From the NCBI GenBank assembly GCA_039800165.1, contig JBDLRH010000068.1, forward strand, positions 1 to 49,863: a stretch of DNA of 49,863 nucleotides, written 5' to 3'. Positions within the stretch are counted from its first letter, which is position 1. Each line of letters starts with the position of its first letter. This DNA comes from JBDLRH01 sp039800165 (GTDB taxonomy: Bacteria; Pseudomonadota; Gammaproteobacteria; Burkholderiales; Burkholderiaceae_C). The notes below the pieces were generated by a model. It saw only the letters and a list, made by a program, of their open reading frames with translations, did not search any database and had not been told where the DNA came from. The position numbers and the translations under genes were made by a program. Below are positions 33,639-41,891 of the stretch, one piece after another.

Positions 33639-35762
33639 ATGCTTTTGCGTTTTCGCCCACCGACCCCTCAGCCACACGCCCCGGGCCGCCTGCGCGCTGC
33701 AGTCGCGGTGGCCGCGGCCTGCGCGTGCGCGGCCGCACAGGCGCATCCGCATTCGCCTGCAGCGGTGCAGCAGGGCGAGGAACAGCTCGAGACGGTGAAT
33801 GTGCAGGGCTCGCGCCGCAGCCAGCTGGGCGTGGCGCCATCGGCCAACAGCGGCGTCGTGACGCAGCAGCAGATCGAGTCGCGCACCGCGTACCGCCCGG
33901 GCGAAGTGCTCGAGGTGGTGCCCGGCCTGGTGGTGACGCAGCACAGCGGCGAAGGCAAGGCCAACCAGTTCTACCTGCGCGGCTTCAACCTCGACCACGG
34001 CACCGACTTTCGCATCACCATCGACGGCATGCTGGTCAACCAGCGAAGCCATGCGCACGGCCAGGGCTGGTCGGACATGAACTTCCTGATCCCCGAGCTG
34101 GTCACCCGCATGGACTACCACAAGGGGCCGTTCTACGCGGACGAGGGCGACTTCGCGACCGCAGGCGCGGTGGCCATGACCTACGCGAACCGGCTGCCGC
34201 GCGGCATCGCTGCGCAGACGCTCGGCCCCAACCGCTACCGGCGCACGCTGCTGGCCGATTCGCCCGAGTTCGGCGACGGGCGGCTGTTGTATGCGCTGGA
34301 GCTGGTGGGCAACAACGGCCCGTACACCAACCCCGAGCGCTATCGCAAGAACAACGCGGTGCTGCGCTACAGCGAGGGCAACGACGCCAACGGCTTCAAC
34401 ATCAGCGCGATGGCGTATTCGGCGCGCTGGAACGCCACCGACCAGATTCCGCTGCGCGCGGTGCAAGGCGGCAGCCTGTCGCGCTTTGATGCGGTGGACC
34501 CCACCGACGGCGGCCGTGCCAGCCGCTACAGCCTGTCTGGCGCGTGGCAGCAGCGCGATGCCGAGGGCTTTACCCGCGTCAACGCCTACCTGATGCGGCG
34601 CAGCCTGCAGCTGTTCTCCAACTTCACCTACTTCGACCGCGACCCGGTCAACGGCGACCAGTTCTCCCAGCCCGACGAGCGGGTGAGCACCGGGCTCAAG
34701 CTGGCGCATGGCTGGAACACGCAGATCGGCGGCCGCGAGAGCGACTTCACCATCGGCCTGCAGCTCGAGCACGACAACATCTGGAACCGGCTGGAGAACA
34801 CCCGCGCGCGCCAGGTGCTGTCCACCGTGCGCAGCGACCATGTGCTGCAGTCAAGCGTGGGCCTGTACGCCGAGAACATCACCGAATGGGCGCCGTGGCT
34901 GCGCAGCATCGCCGGCCTGCGTGCGGACCTGTACCGCTTCCGCGTCGAGTCGGACAACCCGCTGAACTCGGGCCGCAAGAACGACCAGATCTTGAGCCCC
35001 AAGTTCGGCCTGGTGTTCGGCCCGTGGAACAAGACCGAGCTGTACCTCAACACCGGCCGCGGCTTTCACAGCAACGACGCGCGCGGGGTGGTGCAGCGGG
35101 TCGATCCCTCCAGTCCGCCGCCCTATCGATCCGTCGAACCCGCTGTGCCGCTGGTGCGTGCGCGCAGCAACGAGATTGGCGTGCGCACCGAATTCTTCCC
35201 TGGCCTGCAGAGTTCGCTGTCGCTGTTCCAGCTGCGCTTTGACTCCGAGCTGCTGTTCGCCGGCGATGCCGGCACCACCGACACCGGCCGCCCGAGCCGT
35301 CGCACCGGCATCGAGTGGTCGAACTACTGGCGCATCAACCGCGAATTCACCCTGGACGCGGATGTGTCGCTTTCGCGCGGACGCTTTACCGACAGCGACC
35401 CGGCAGGCAACCGCATCCCTGGCTCGGTTGAGGCGGTGGGCTCGGTGGCGCTGGCCTTCGACCGCATCGGCCCGTGGTACGGCGCGCTGCAGCTGCGGCA
35501 CTTCGGTTCGCGCGCGCTGATCGAGGACAACAGCGTGCGCTCCACGCCCACCACGACGCTCAATGGCCGCATCGGCTACCGCATCAACCGCGATGTGCGC
35601 GTGGAGCTGGAGGGCTTCAACCTGACCAACCGCCGCGCCTCGGCCATCGAGTACTACTACGGCTCGCGCCTGCCCGGCGAAGCGGCCACGGTGGACGACA
35701 TCCACTTCCACCCGGTCGAGCCGCGCACCTTCCGCGTGACGCTGACGGTGAACTTCGACTGA
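33639..35762 (+). CDS. TonB-dependent outer-membrane receptor
   Basis: 707 residues: signal peptide (APGRLRAAVAVAAACACAAAQA), a His-rich mature start, a TonB-box-like LETVNVQG, a plug domain (YRPGEVLEVVPGLVVTQHSGEGKANQFYLRGFNLDHGTDF) and a 22-strand-type barrel ending in RTFRVTLTVNFD. The substrate is not predictable; the GMLVNQRSHAHGQGW loop is typical of a proteobacterial subgroup of unknown ligand. The ATG at 33639 is preferred over the upstream in-frame one at 33567 because it begins directly with the signal peptide and follows AGGAA. It is divergent from maeB across 266 bases in which I see no clear operator. Confidence 0.9.
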   Translation: MLLRFRPPTPQPHAPGRLRAAVAVAAACACAAAQAHPHSPAAVQQGEEQLETVNVQGSRRSQLGVAPSANSGVVTQQQIESRTAYRPGEVLEVVPGLVVTQHSGEGKANQFYLRGFNLDHGTDFRITIDGMLVNQRSHAHGQGWSDMNFLIPELVTRMDYHKGPFYADEGDFATAGAVAMTYANRLPRGIAAQTLGPNRYRRTLLADSPEFGDGRLLYALELVGNNGPYTNPERYRKNNAVLRYSEGNDANGFNISAMAYSARWNATDQIPLRAVQGGSLSRFDAVDPTDGGRASRYSLSGAWQQRDAEGFTRVNAYLMRRSLQLFSNFTYFDRDPVNGDQFSQPDERVSTGLKLAHGWNTQIGGRESDFTIGLQLEHDNIWNRLENTRARQVLSTVRSDHVLQSSVGLYAENITEWAPWLRSIAGLRADLYRFRVESDNPLNSGRKNDQILSPKFGLVFGPWNKTELYLNTGRGFHSNDARGVVQRVDPSSPPPYRSVEPAVPLVRARSNEIGVRTEFFPGLQSSLSLFQLRFDSELLFAGDAGTTDTGRPSRRTGIEWSNYWRINREFTLDADVSLSRGRFTDSDPAGNRIPGSVEAVGSVALAFDRIGPWYGALQLRHFGSRALIEDNSVRSTPTTTLNGRIGYRINRDVRVELEGFNLTNRRASAIEYYYGSRLPGEAATVDDIHFHPVEPRTFRVTLTVNFD

Positions 35763-35781
35763 TCGCGTCGGCGCCCCCCGC

Positions 35782-36984
35782 TCACGCGCTGACGAGCTGG
35801 GCCTGCTCCATGCGCCGGGCCGTCTGCGCACCGGCCAGCGCGAAGCCGCGCACCGCGCCTGCGCCATCGGTGAAGCGCCACAGGCCCGGCTCGGGTTGTG
35901 ACCACTCGCCTTGGGTGCCTGGTGCAGGGGGCGCCACCACCAGCGGCAGCGCCGGCGTCTTGATCGTCACCGGCATCAGCGGGAAGCGCAGTGGTGGCGA
36001 GGCCACGCCAGCCAGCACCGGGCCCAGCACGCGCGCGGCGTTCATGATCGGCATCACATAGGGCAGGGTGCGGCCGCCGGCGCTGGCGCCGACGCTGCCG
36101 TACTGCGCGTTGTCGCCCAGAGCAAAGATCGCCGGGCGGCTGGTTCGCAGATGCGCGTCGACGAGGATGCCGCGGTCGCAGACGATGCCTGCCGTTTGTG
36201 CGAGTGTGGTGTCAGCGCGCAGGCCCACCGCGCTGAGCACCAGATCGGCAGTGACCAGGGCATCGGCGGCATCAAAGCCTTCGCCGTGATGCGCATTCGC
36301 AGGCGCGGCCGACAACCGCGCCCGCAAGCCGCTGCCATGCCGCTCGAGCGACTGCACGCTGCGGCCAAAGACAAACCGCACGCCCAGCGGGCGCAGCGCG
36401 TCATGCAAGGCATGTGATGCCTCGGTGGGCAGCAGCCCGGCGATGGCACGCGGTGAGGGGTCGACCACCGTCACCGCATGTCCGGCGATGGCCAGATCGT
36501 TGGCGAATTCACAGCCAATCAACCCCGCGCCCATGACCAGCACGCGCGACGGCCGTTGAAGGCGCGCATGCAGTTGGGCAAAGTCGTCCAGATGGTTGAC
36601 CGACAGCACCTCGTTCGCGGCATCGCCTGTCAGCGGCACCCGGATCGGTTGCGCCCCGGTGGCCAGCACCAGCTGGCTGTAGGAAAAGCGGCCCTGCGAT
36701 GTCGCCACCGATTGCGCGGCCGCATCGATGCGCTGCACCCGCGTGCGCTGCAGCAGCGTGACCTGCAGCGACTCGACCATGCGCGCTGCCGGCGTGCTGA
36801 TCAGCTGCGCCGGCGCCTTGCCCTGTGCAAACGCGTTGGACAGCGAGGGCTTGGCGTAGAAGTCGCCGTCGTCGGCAGTGACCACGATGACCGGCGTGCT
36901 GCGGTCGTGCTTGCGGAATTCGCGCACCGCAGTCCAGCCGGCCAGGCCGGCGCCGATGACGATCAGGGGCGGGCGCGTGTCCAT
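35782..36984 (-). CDS. FAD-dependent rubredoxin reductase
   Basis: 400 residues of the pyridine nucleotide-disulfide oxidoreductase family. FAD loop VIGAGLAGWTAVREF near residue 10, NAD loop VMGAGLIGCEFANDL near 150, and the late FAD motif IFALGDNAQYG. No CxxxxC redox pair is present, which fits rubredoxin-NAD+ reductases (AlkT/RubB type). ATG 36984 lies 2 bases after the rubredoxin stop; the longer frame to 37065 would overlap rubredoxin. It passes electrons from NAD(P)H to the adjacent rubredoxin. Confidence 0.88.
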   Translation of the reverse strand: MDTRPPLIVIGAGLAGWTAVREFRKHDRSTPVIVVTADDGDFYAKPSLSNAFAQGKAPAQLISTPAARMVESLQVTLLQRTRVQRIDAAAQSVATSQGRFSYSQLVLATGAQPIRVPLTGDAANEVLSVNHLDDFAQLHARLQRPSRVLVMGAGLIGCEFANDLAIAGHAVTVVDPSPRAIAGLLPTEASHALHDALRPLGVRFVFGRSVQSLERHGSGLRARLSAAPANAHHGEGFDAADALVTADLVLSAVGLRADTTLAQTAGIVCDRGILVDAHLRTSRPAIFALGDNAQYGSVGASAGGRTLPYVMPIMNAARVLGPVLAGVASPPLRFPLMPVTIKTPALPLVVAPPAPGTQGEWSQPEPGLWRFTDGAGAVRGFALAGAQTARRMEQAQLVSA

Positions 36985-36986
36985 GC

Positions 36987-37151
36987 TCAGATCTCGACGA
37001 CGTCGAAGTCGGCCTTGGCCACGCCGCAGTCGGGGCAGGCCCAGTCGGCGGGCACGTCGGCCCACTTCGTGCCGGGCGCGATGCCGTCTTCGGGGCGACC
37101 GGTGGCCTCGTCGTAGAGGAAGCCGCAGACGATGCAGACAAAGGTTTTCAT
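36987..37151 (-). CDS. Rubredoxin
   Basis: 54 residues, exactly rubredoxin size. The two iron-binding knuckles are Cys6/Cys9 (CIVCGFLYDE) and Cys39/Cys42 (CPDCGVAK), with the conserved DGIAPGTKWADVPADW between them. It carries one electron from the reductase encoded two bases downstream to acceptors, here probably rubrerythrin (74 bases upstream) which lacks its own rubredoxin domain. Confidence 0.96.
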   Translation of the reverse strand: MKTFVCIVCGFLYDEATGRPEDGIAPGTKWADVPADWACPDCGVAKADFDVVEI

Positions 37152-37225
37152 GGTTCGGGTCCTGGTGTGGGTTCGGGGTTGCGTGATGTGTGTGTCGCGT
37201 GCGATGCGTGTGATGGCGCCCGCGC

Positions 37226-37726
37226 TCAGGCGGCCACCGCCTGGCCGGCGTTCACCTTCTCAAGCTGCGCCTGGTAGTGGCGGGCGTGGCGCTCTTCCAC
37301 CTTGGCCAGGGCCGCAAAGCGCTTTTGCGCCGTCTCCAGCGTGGCGCGGAACTGCTGTGCGTGCTCGCGGCTCTCTGCGATCTGCTCGTCGATCTCGGCC
37401 ACCGCGGCGGCGTTGCCCTCGGCCTCGGCCGTCTTGCGAAAGCCCGGGTACATCTCGCTGTACTCGTAGGTCTCGCCGTCGATCGCGATCTGCAGCGCGC
37501 GCGCCGGCGTCATCTCGGCCCTGGGGTAGAGCAGGTCGAGATGGCCGAAGGCGTGCATCACCTCCTGCTCGGCGGTGGCCTCGAAGGTGCGAGCGGTCTC
37601 CTCGTCGCCGGCCTCCCGCGCCAGCCTGGCGAAGTAGCGGTACTTGATGTGCGCCATCGACTCGCCGGCAAAGGCCGCCTCGAGGTTGGCCCAGGTCTTG
37701 ATGTCGGGACGTTGCTGCTGGCTCAT
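37226..37726 (-). CDS. Rubrerythrin, diiron peroxidase without C-terminal rubredoxin domain
   Basis: 166 residues of a ferritin-like four-helix fold. The diiron ligands are in place: Glu22 (AGESMAHIKYRYFA), Glu55/His58 (EQEVMH), Glu88 and Glu91 (YEYSEMYPGF), Glu144/His147 (EERH). No CxxC motifs follow, so the electron donor must be the separate rubredoxin. It reduces hydrogen peroxide to water. A strong AGGAG lies eight bases before ATG 37726. Likely first gene of the rubrerythrin-rubredoxin-reductase operon. Confidence 0.93.
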   Translation of the reverse strand: MSQQQRPDIKTWANLEAAFAGESMAHIKYRYFARLAREAGDEETARTFEATAEQEVMHAFGHLDLLYPRAEMTPARALQIAIDGETYEYSEMYPGFRKTAEAEGNAAAVAEIDEQIAESREHAQQFRATLETAQKRFAALAKVEERHARHYQAQLEKVNAGQAVAA

Positions 37727-38080
37727 GTTCACTCCTGTGACGAACGATTGATGAAATTGATCGGAACGGGACGAATGGTAGGCCGCGACAATCATTAAAG
37801 CCAATTGGCTTTGTCTAACTGATTGATAGACGCTATCGTACGAGGCCGAGCCAGGTGTGTGCGCGTACTCCCGGCAGGCGTCGCTTCGCAATTGCGCCTG
37901 GCGACTACGCTTGGCCTTGGGGTCCGAGGACGTGCGCCCTCCACCCTTGGACGTGAAGCTGCAAGTTCGGCGACGCAGCCGACACGAAAGCGTTGCCTTG
38001 AGCTCCAACGGGTGCAGGGTGCCGGCAAGGAGCCGTGGCGCGCAGCAAAATGCGCTTCTCCGGATCGATGAAAGGAAAGC
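37727..38080. other. 354-base intergenic region between rubrerythrin and VOC genes
   Basis: The left part holds the rubrerythrin promoter and a palindrome (see next entry). From about 37830 to 38070 I see no coding frame, repeat or terminator; the sequence is less GC-rich than the flanking operons. AAAGGAAAG just before 38081 is the ribosome-binding site of the VOC gene. Confidence 0.5.
37775..37812 (-). promoter_or_regulatory. Rubrerythrin promoter with 16-bp palindromic operator
   Basis: AAAGCCAATTGGCTTT (37797-37812) is a perfect palindrome. On the minus strand its TTGGCT (37804-37799) can act as a -35 box, with TACCAT (37780-37775) as -10 after an 18-base spacer. A repressor bound to the palindrome would therefore cover the promoter. 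Confidence 0.5.
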
Positions 38081-38449
38081 ATGAGCACGATCACTGCGGC
38101 CACGTTCGTCCTTGCGGTGAAAGACCTCGAGCTCTCGCGACGCTTCTACATCGATCGGCTTGGTTTCACGGAGCACCTCGTCGTAGAGGGGTGGTCATTC
38201 CTAATCCGGGGGGCATGCGAGTTGAGGCTCGGGCATTGCCCTGACGCTGCGGCTGTGTCGCCGGCCGATGACCACGCGTGGTTTGCATACCTGCATGTCG
38301 CAGACGCCGCCACGCTGTATGCAGAGTACACGGCTAAAGGCGTGCCGATCTGGCACGTGCTGGAAGACAAGCCCTGGGGCTTTCGCGAGTTTGGGATCGT
38401 GACGCCGGATGGACACAGGATCCAGTTCGGGCAAGAATTGCAGCCTTGA
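38081..38449 (+). CDS. VOC family protein (glyoxalase/bleomycin-resistance-like)
   Basis: 122 residues, a single vicinal-oxygen-chelate domain with the two beta-alpha-beta-beta-beta modules: FVLAVKDLELSRRFYIDRLGF at the start and WGFREFGIVTPDGHRIQFGQ at the end. Closest in style to bleomycin-binding or antibiotic-resistance members and to unknown small VOC proteins; I cannot assign a ligand. GC content is lower than its surroundings (60% over 38081-38140 by my count). Confidence 0.85.
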   Translation: MSTITAATFVLAVKDLELSRRFYIDRLGFTEHLVVEGWSFLIRGACELRLGHCPDAAAVSPADDHAWFAYLHVADAATLYAEYTAKGVPIWHVLEDKPWGFREFGIVTPDGHRIQFGQELQP

Positions 38450-38516
38450 TCACGCGTCACCTGGGCGCTGCCTGGCAAGCGCCAGACCCGGCTGCCCAAC
38501 ACTGGAAGGCTCGCGC

Positions 38517-38996
38517 ATGAACGACAAACCCCCGACGGACGAGACGGTCCTTTGGCAACGGCGCCTTGCCAGTCAGGCCAACAATCGCGCGTGGATGCTT
38601 GCAGAGTCCAGCCAGCGTACGCCACAGGAGGACGAAGAGATGCTGCAGGCCGCTCACGCGGCGATGCACTTCTGGAAGATCGTCGGAAATGACACCAACC
38701 GGGCGCACGCCGCCCTGCTGGTGGCGCATGCCTGTGCGCTGCTCGGGATGGGTGAGTCCGCTGCACGTTTCCTGGCACAGGCGCAGCCGGTGCTCATGAC
38801 GGACACTGCGGCCCCATGGGAAGTAGCGCTGGCGCATGCGGTGACAGCCAATGTGGCGGCCGCGAACTCGGACGCGACAGCACACCGACAGCATTACGAC
38901 CTTGCGCATGAACGGGTGGCGCGACTGCCAGACCCAGAAGACAGAAGCATCCTCGAGGCGACGCTGGCTGTCGTGCCGCGTCCGCAGACGCTGTAG
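38517..38996 (+). CDS. Hypothetical helical protein
   Basis: 159 residues, nearly all alpha-helical by composition (WMLAESSQRTPQEDEEMLQAAHAAMHFWKIVG... AHACALLGMGESAARFLAQAQPVL), reminiscent of TPR-type helical hairpins. No catalytic motif or signal peptide. GGAAGG precedes the ATG at 38517, which I prefer over the in-frame start at 38409 because that one overlaps the VOC gene. It shares lower GC with the neighbouring VOC and GFA genes. Function unknown. Confidence 0.7.
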   Translation: MNDKPPTDETVLWQRRLASQANNRAWMLAESSQRTPQEDEEMLQAAHAAMHFWKIVGNDTNRAHAALLVAHACALLGMGESAARFLAQAQPVLMTDTAAPWEVALAHAVTANVAAANSDATAHRQHYDLAHERVARLPDPEDRSILEATLAVVPRPQTL

Positions 38997-39042
38997 AGTC
39001 TCGCGCGCGCCGGCGACTGTCGCTTGCGAAGAAGGGGCAGAC

Positions 39043-39432
39043 ATGATCAAGGGAAGTTGCCACTGCGGATTGGTCACCTGGCGGTTTGATCCCGTGCCAG
39101 ACGGGGCGACAGCATGCAATTGCACTGTGTGCCGCCGTTACGGCGCGCTGTGGATCTACGACCATGAGGGCGAGGGTGTGCATGCGGCGGGTGCGACGAG
39201 CGCATACGTCAGGGGTAAGGCGATCGAGTTCCACTTCTGCGCAAAGTGCGGTTGTGTGTCCCATTGGCGTGCACAGAGCCTCGACGAGCAAGGCCGCCGG
39301 CGCATGGCGGTGAATGTCCGGCTGGCAGAGCCCAACGAGGTGGCGCAGATTCCGATTGATCACTTTGACGGGTTCGACACCTTTGACGATCTGCCGCGCG
39401 ACGGCAAGTGTGTGGCTGACTACTGGTTCTAG
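39043..39432 (+). CDS. GFA family (Mss4-like, zinc-binding) protein
   Basis: 129 residues. The zinc ligands follow the GFA pattern: GSCHCG near the start, CNCTVCRR at about 29-36, and FCAKCGCVSHW near 70-80. The family was named for glutathione-dependent formaldehyde activation, but most members have unproven functions. ATG 39043 follows GAAGGGG. Third gene of a low-GC trio on the plus strand. Confidence 0.88.
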   Translation: MIKGSCHCGLVTWRFDPVPDGATACNCTVCRRYGALWIYDHEGEGVHAAGATSAYVRGKAIEFHFCAKCGCVSHWRAQSLDEQGRRRMAVNVRLAEPNEVAQIPIDHFDGFDTFDDLPRDGKCVADYWF

Positions 39433-39499
39433 AAGGCGACCCTGCGCTGCCGGCGTCGCCGCAGACCAAGTGATCGCCCGGTCGCCCGGTCGCCAAGCC

Positions 39500-39514
39500 T
39501 TCCATAATCGCGAA
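39500..39514. promoter_or_regulatory. LysR-type box upstream of the LysR gene
   Basis: TTCCATAATCGCGAA is a T-N11-A dyad within the larger inverted repeat GCCTTC...GAAGGC (39497-39517), 70 bases before the LysR start. It shares 11 of 15 positions with the box at 40538, upstream of the CoA-transferase operon. Confidence 0.5.
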
Positions 39515-39583
39515 GGCAGCGCCCCGCCCGTGGGGTGCCTGTCACCGCCCTTGCCTTGATCCTGCTGCAGCAGCGCTGTCGTC

Positions 39584-40495
39584 ATGAACCTGCATCGCCT
39601 TGACCTCGTCTCGCTGGCGCTGTTTGCGCAGGTGGTGCGCTCGGGCAGCATCAGCCGCGGCGCGCAGCAGGCGCATCTGGCGCTGGGTGCGGCCAGCCGC
39701 CGCATGGCCGACCTGGAGGCCGCCGTGGGCGCGCCGCTGCTCGAGCGGCATTCGCGCGGCGTGGTGCTGACCGCCGCCGGCGAAGCCCTGCTGCGCCATG
39801 CGCAGCGCATCCTGGCCGATGTGGATCAGCTCGGCGCCGAGCTGTCGGACTACGCGCAGGGTGTCAGCGGAGTGGTGCGGCTGGCGGCCAACACCTCGGC
39901 GGTGACGCAGTTCCTGCCGCGCGCGCTGGCGGCCTTTCTGGCGGCGCATCCGTCCATCCGCATCGAGATGCACGAGCACGACAGCACCGAGGTGGCGCGC
40001 GCGCTGCTCGACGGCCGCGCCGACCTGGGCGCGCTGGCCGAGGGCACACCGGCACCCGGGCTGCAGATGCGCCAGTGGCAGCGCGACCGGCTGGTGCTGG
40101 TGGTCCCCCCGGGCCACGCGCTCGCGCGCCGCAAACGCGTGGCGCTGTCGGACGCCGCCGCGCATGACTTTGTGAGCCTGGCGCCCAACACCTCGCTGGC
40201 GCAGCGGCTGCAGCAGGCCGCCGTGCAGGCGGGCGTCACGCTGCGGCTGCGCATGCAGGTGCGCAGCTTCGATGCGATGTGCCAGATGGTGGCCGCGGGC
40301 CTGGGTGTGGCGGTGCTGCCCGGGGGTGCGGCGCAGCCGCTGGCACAGGCGATGGGCTTGCGCGTGCTGGCGCTCGAAGGCGAGTGGACCGGGCGGCAGC
40401 TGCTGCTGGCCGCGCGCGATTTTGCGGCGCTGCCGCGGCCGGCGCGGGCACTGGCCGAGCACCTGCTGGCCGGCTCCGCACCACGGCCGCAGTGA
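39584..40495 (+). CDS. LysR family transcriptional regulator
   Basis: 303 residues: N-terminal winged helix-turn-helix (LFAQVVRSGSISRGAQQAHLALGAASRRMADLEAAVGAPLLERHSRG) and a C-terminal periplasmic-binding-protein-like effector domain (GVVRLAANTSAVTQFLPRALAAF). It is followed by a CoA transferase and an HMG-CoA-lyase-family gene and probably controls them; matching dyads occur before both units. The effector is unknown, perhaps the free acid or its CoA ester. Confidence 0.92.
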   Translation: MNLHRLDLVSLALFAQVVRSGSISRGAQQAHLALGAASRRMADLEAAVGAPLLERHSRGVVLTAAGEALLRHAQRILADVDQLGAELSDYAQGVSGVVRLAANTSAVTQFLPRALAAFLAAHPSIRIEMHEHDSTEVARALLDGRADLGALAEGTPAPGLQMRQWQRDRLVLVVPPGHALARRKRVALSDAAAHDFVSLAPNTSLAQRLQQAAVQAGVTLRLRMQVRSFDAMCQMVAAGLGVAVLPGGAAQPLAQAMGLRVLALEGEWTGRQLLLAARDFAALPRPARALAEHLLAGSAPRPQ

Positions 40496-40537
40496 CGCAT
40501 TCGCCGGCACGCCACGCCGAAGCCATCGGCCAGAGCC

Positions 40538-40552
40538 TTCGCAAAACGCGAA
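40538..40552. promoter_or_regulatory. LysR-type box upstream of the CoA transferase operon
   Basis: TTCGCAAAACGCGAA, arms TTCGC/GCGAA with a 5-base centre, contains T-N11-A. It lies 119 bases before the CoA transferase start, in the 175-base gap after the LysR gene. Confidence 0.5.
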
Positions 40553-40670
40553 ACCTCACGCCGCCAGATGCGCATTCCCCTGCGCGGCTCTCGCGCCTAG
40601 ACTTTGCGCCCTGATCCGTCCTGACCCGCCCAGATCCAGCCCCGACACCGTCCGACCCGACCACACCGCC

Positions 40671-41891
40671 ATGTCCAGCACCGACAACCCCCTGTCCTTG
40701 AGCCCCGGCGCCCTCGCCGGCCTGCGCGTCGTCGAGATGGGCCAGCTGATCGCCGGCCCGTTTGCCGGCAAGACGCTGGGCGACTTCGGCGCCGACGTCA
40801 TCAAGATCGAGGCCCCCGGCAGCGGCGACCCGCTGCGCCAGTGGCGGCTGCTGAAGGACGGCACCTCGGTGTGGTGGCAGGTGCAGTCGCGCAACAAGCG
40901 CTCGATCGCGCTGGACCTGCGCGAGGCCGAAGGCCAGGGCATCGCGCGGCAGCTGATCGCGCAGGCCGACGTGCTGATCGAGAACTTTCGCCCCGGCACG
41001 CTGGAAGGCTGGGGCATGTCCTACGAGGCGCTGGCGAAGGACAACCCCGGGCTGATCATGCTGCGCATCAGCGGCTATGGGCAGACCGGCCCGTACCGCG
41101 ACCTGCCGGGCTTCGGCGCCATCGGCGAAGCGATGGGAGGCCTGCGCCACCTGACCGGCGAGCCCGGCCGCGTGCCGGTGCGCTGCGGCATCAGCATCGG
41201 CGACACGCTGGCGGCGCTGCACGGCACCATCGGCGTGCTGACCGCGCTGTACCACCGCAAGGTCAATGGCGGCCAGGGGCAGGTCATCGACGTGGCGCTG
41301 CACGAGGCGGTGTTCAACGTGATGGAAAGCCTGATCCCCGAGTACAGCGCCTTTGGCGCGGTGCGCGAGCCGGCGGGCAGCGCGCTGCCGGGCATTGCGC
41401 CGTCCAACGCCTACCGCTGCAGCGACGGCGTGGTGCTGGTGGCCGGCAACGGCGACAGCATCTTCAAGCGGCTGATGGGCGCCATCGGCCGCGATGACCT
41501 GGGCAACGATCCGGCGCTGGCCGACAACGCCGGCCGTGTGAAGCGCGTGGCCGAGATCGATGCCGCCATCGAGGCGTGGACGCACGCCCGCAGCGTGGCG
41601 CAGGTGCTCGATGCACTCAACGCTGCCAAGGTGCCGGTGGGCCGCGTCTACACCGCCAAAGACATCGCCGAAGACCCGCACTACCGCGCGCGCGACATGC
41701 TGCTTTCGCAGACCACGCGCGACGGCTACGAGGTGACCGTGCCGGGCATCGTGCCCAAGCTGATGGGCACCCCCGGCAGCGTGCGCATCAGCGCGCCGCG
41801 CCTGGGCGACGACACCGACGCGGTGCTGCGCGAGGCGGGCCTGACAGATCAACAGATCGCTGCGCTGCGCAGCAAGGGGGTGGTGGCATGA
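40671..41891 (+). CDS. CaiB/BaiF (class III) CoA transferase
   Basis: 406 residues. Class III landmarks include VVEMGQLIAGPFAGKTLGDFGADVIKIE at 20-47, NKRSIALDL, ENFRPGTLEGWGMSYE and SGYGQTGPYRDLPGFG. At the position of the catalytic Asp found in formyl-CoA transferase (GYD), this protein has GFG (147-149), followed by GEAMGG with Glu153; that variant occurs in a recognisable subgroup. It should move CoA between acids, or act as a lyase partner. It starts at ATG 40671 and overlaps the next gene by ATGA. Confidence 0.9.
   Translation: MSSTDNPLSLSPGALAGLRVVEMGQLIAGPFAGKTLGDFGADVIKIEAPGSGDPLRQWRLLKDGTSVWWQVQSRNKRSIALDLREAEGQGIARQLIAQADVLIENFRPGTLEGWGMSYEALAKDNPGLIMLRISGYGQTGPYRDLPGFGAIGEAMGGLRHLTGEPGRVPVRCGISIGDTLAALHGTIGVLTALYHRKVNGGQGQVIDVALHEAVFNVMESLIPEYSAFGAVREPAGSALPGIAPSNAYRCSDGVVLVAGNGDSIFKRLMGAIGRDDLGNDPALADNAGRVKRVAEIDAAIEAWTHARSVAQVLDALNAAKVPVGRVYTAKDIAEDPHYRARDMLLSQTTRDGYEVTVPGIVPKLMGTPGSVRISAPRLGDDTDAVLREAGLTDQQIAALRSKGVVA

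Noticed and set aside
38449..39043. Integron attC sites between the VOC, hypothetical and GFA genes
   Set aside because: One RYYYAAC-like GCCCAAC occurs near 38494, but no matching GTTRRRY or folded stem follows before the next gene.
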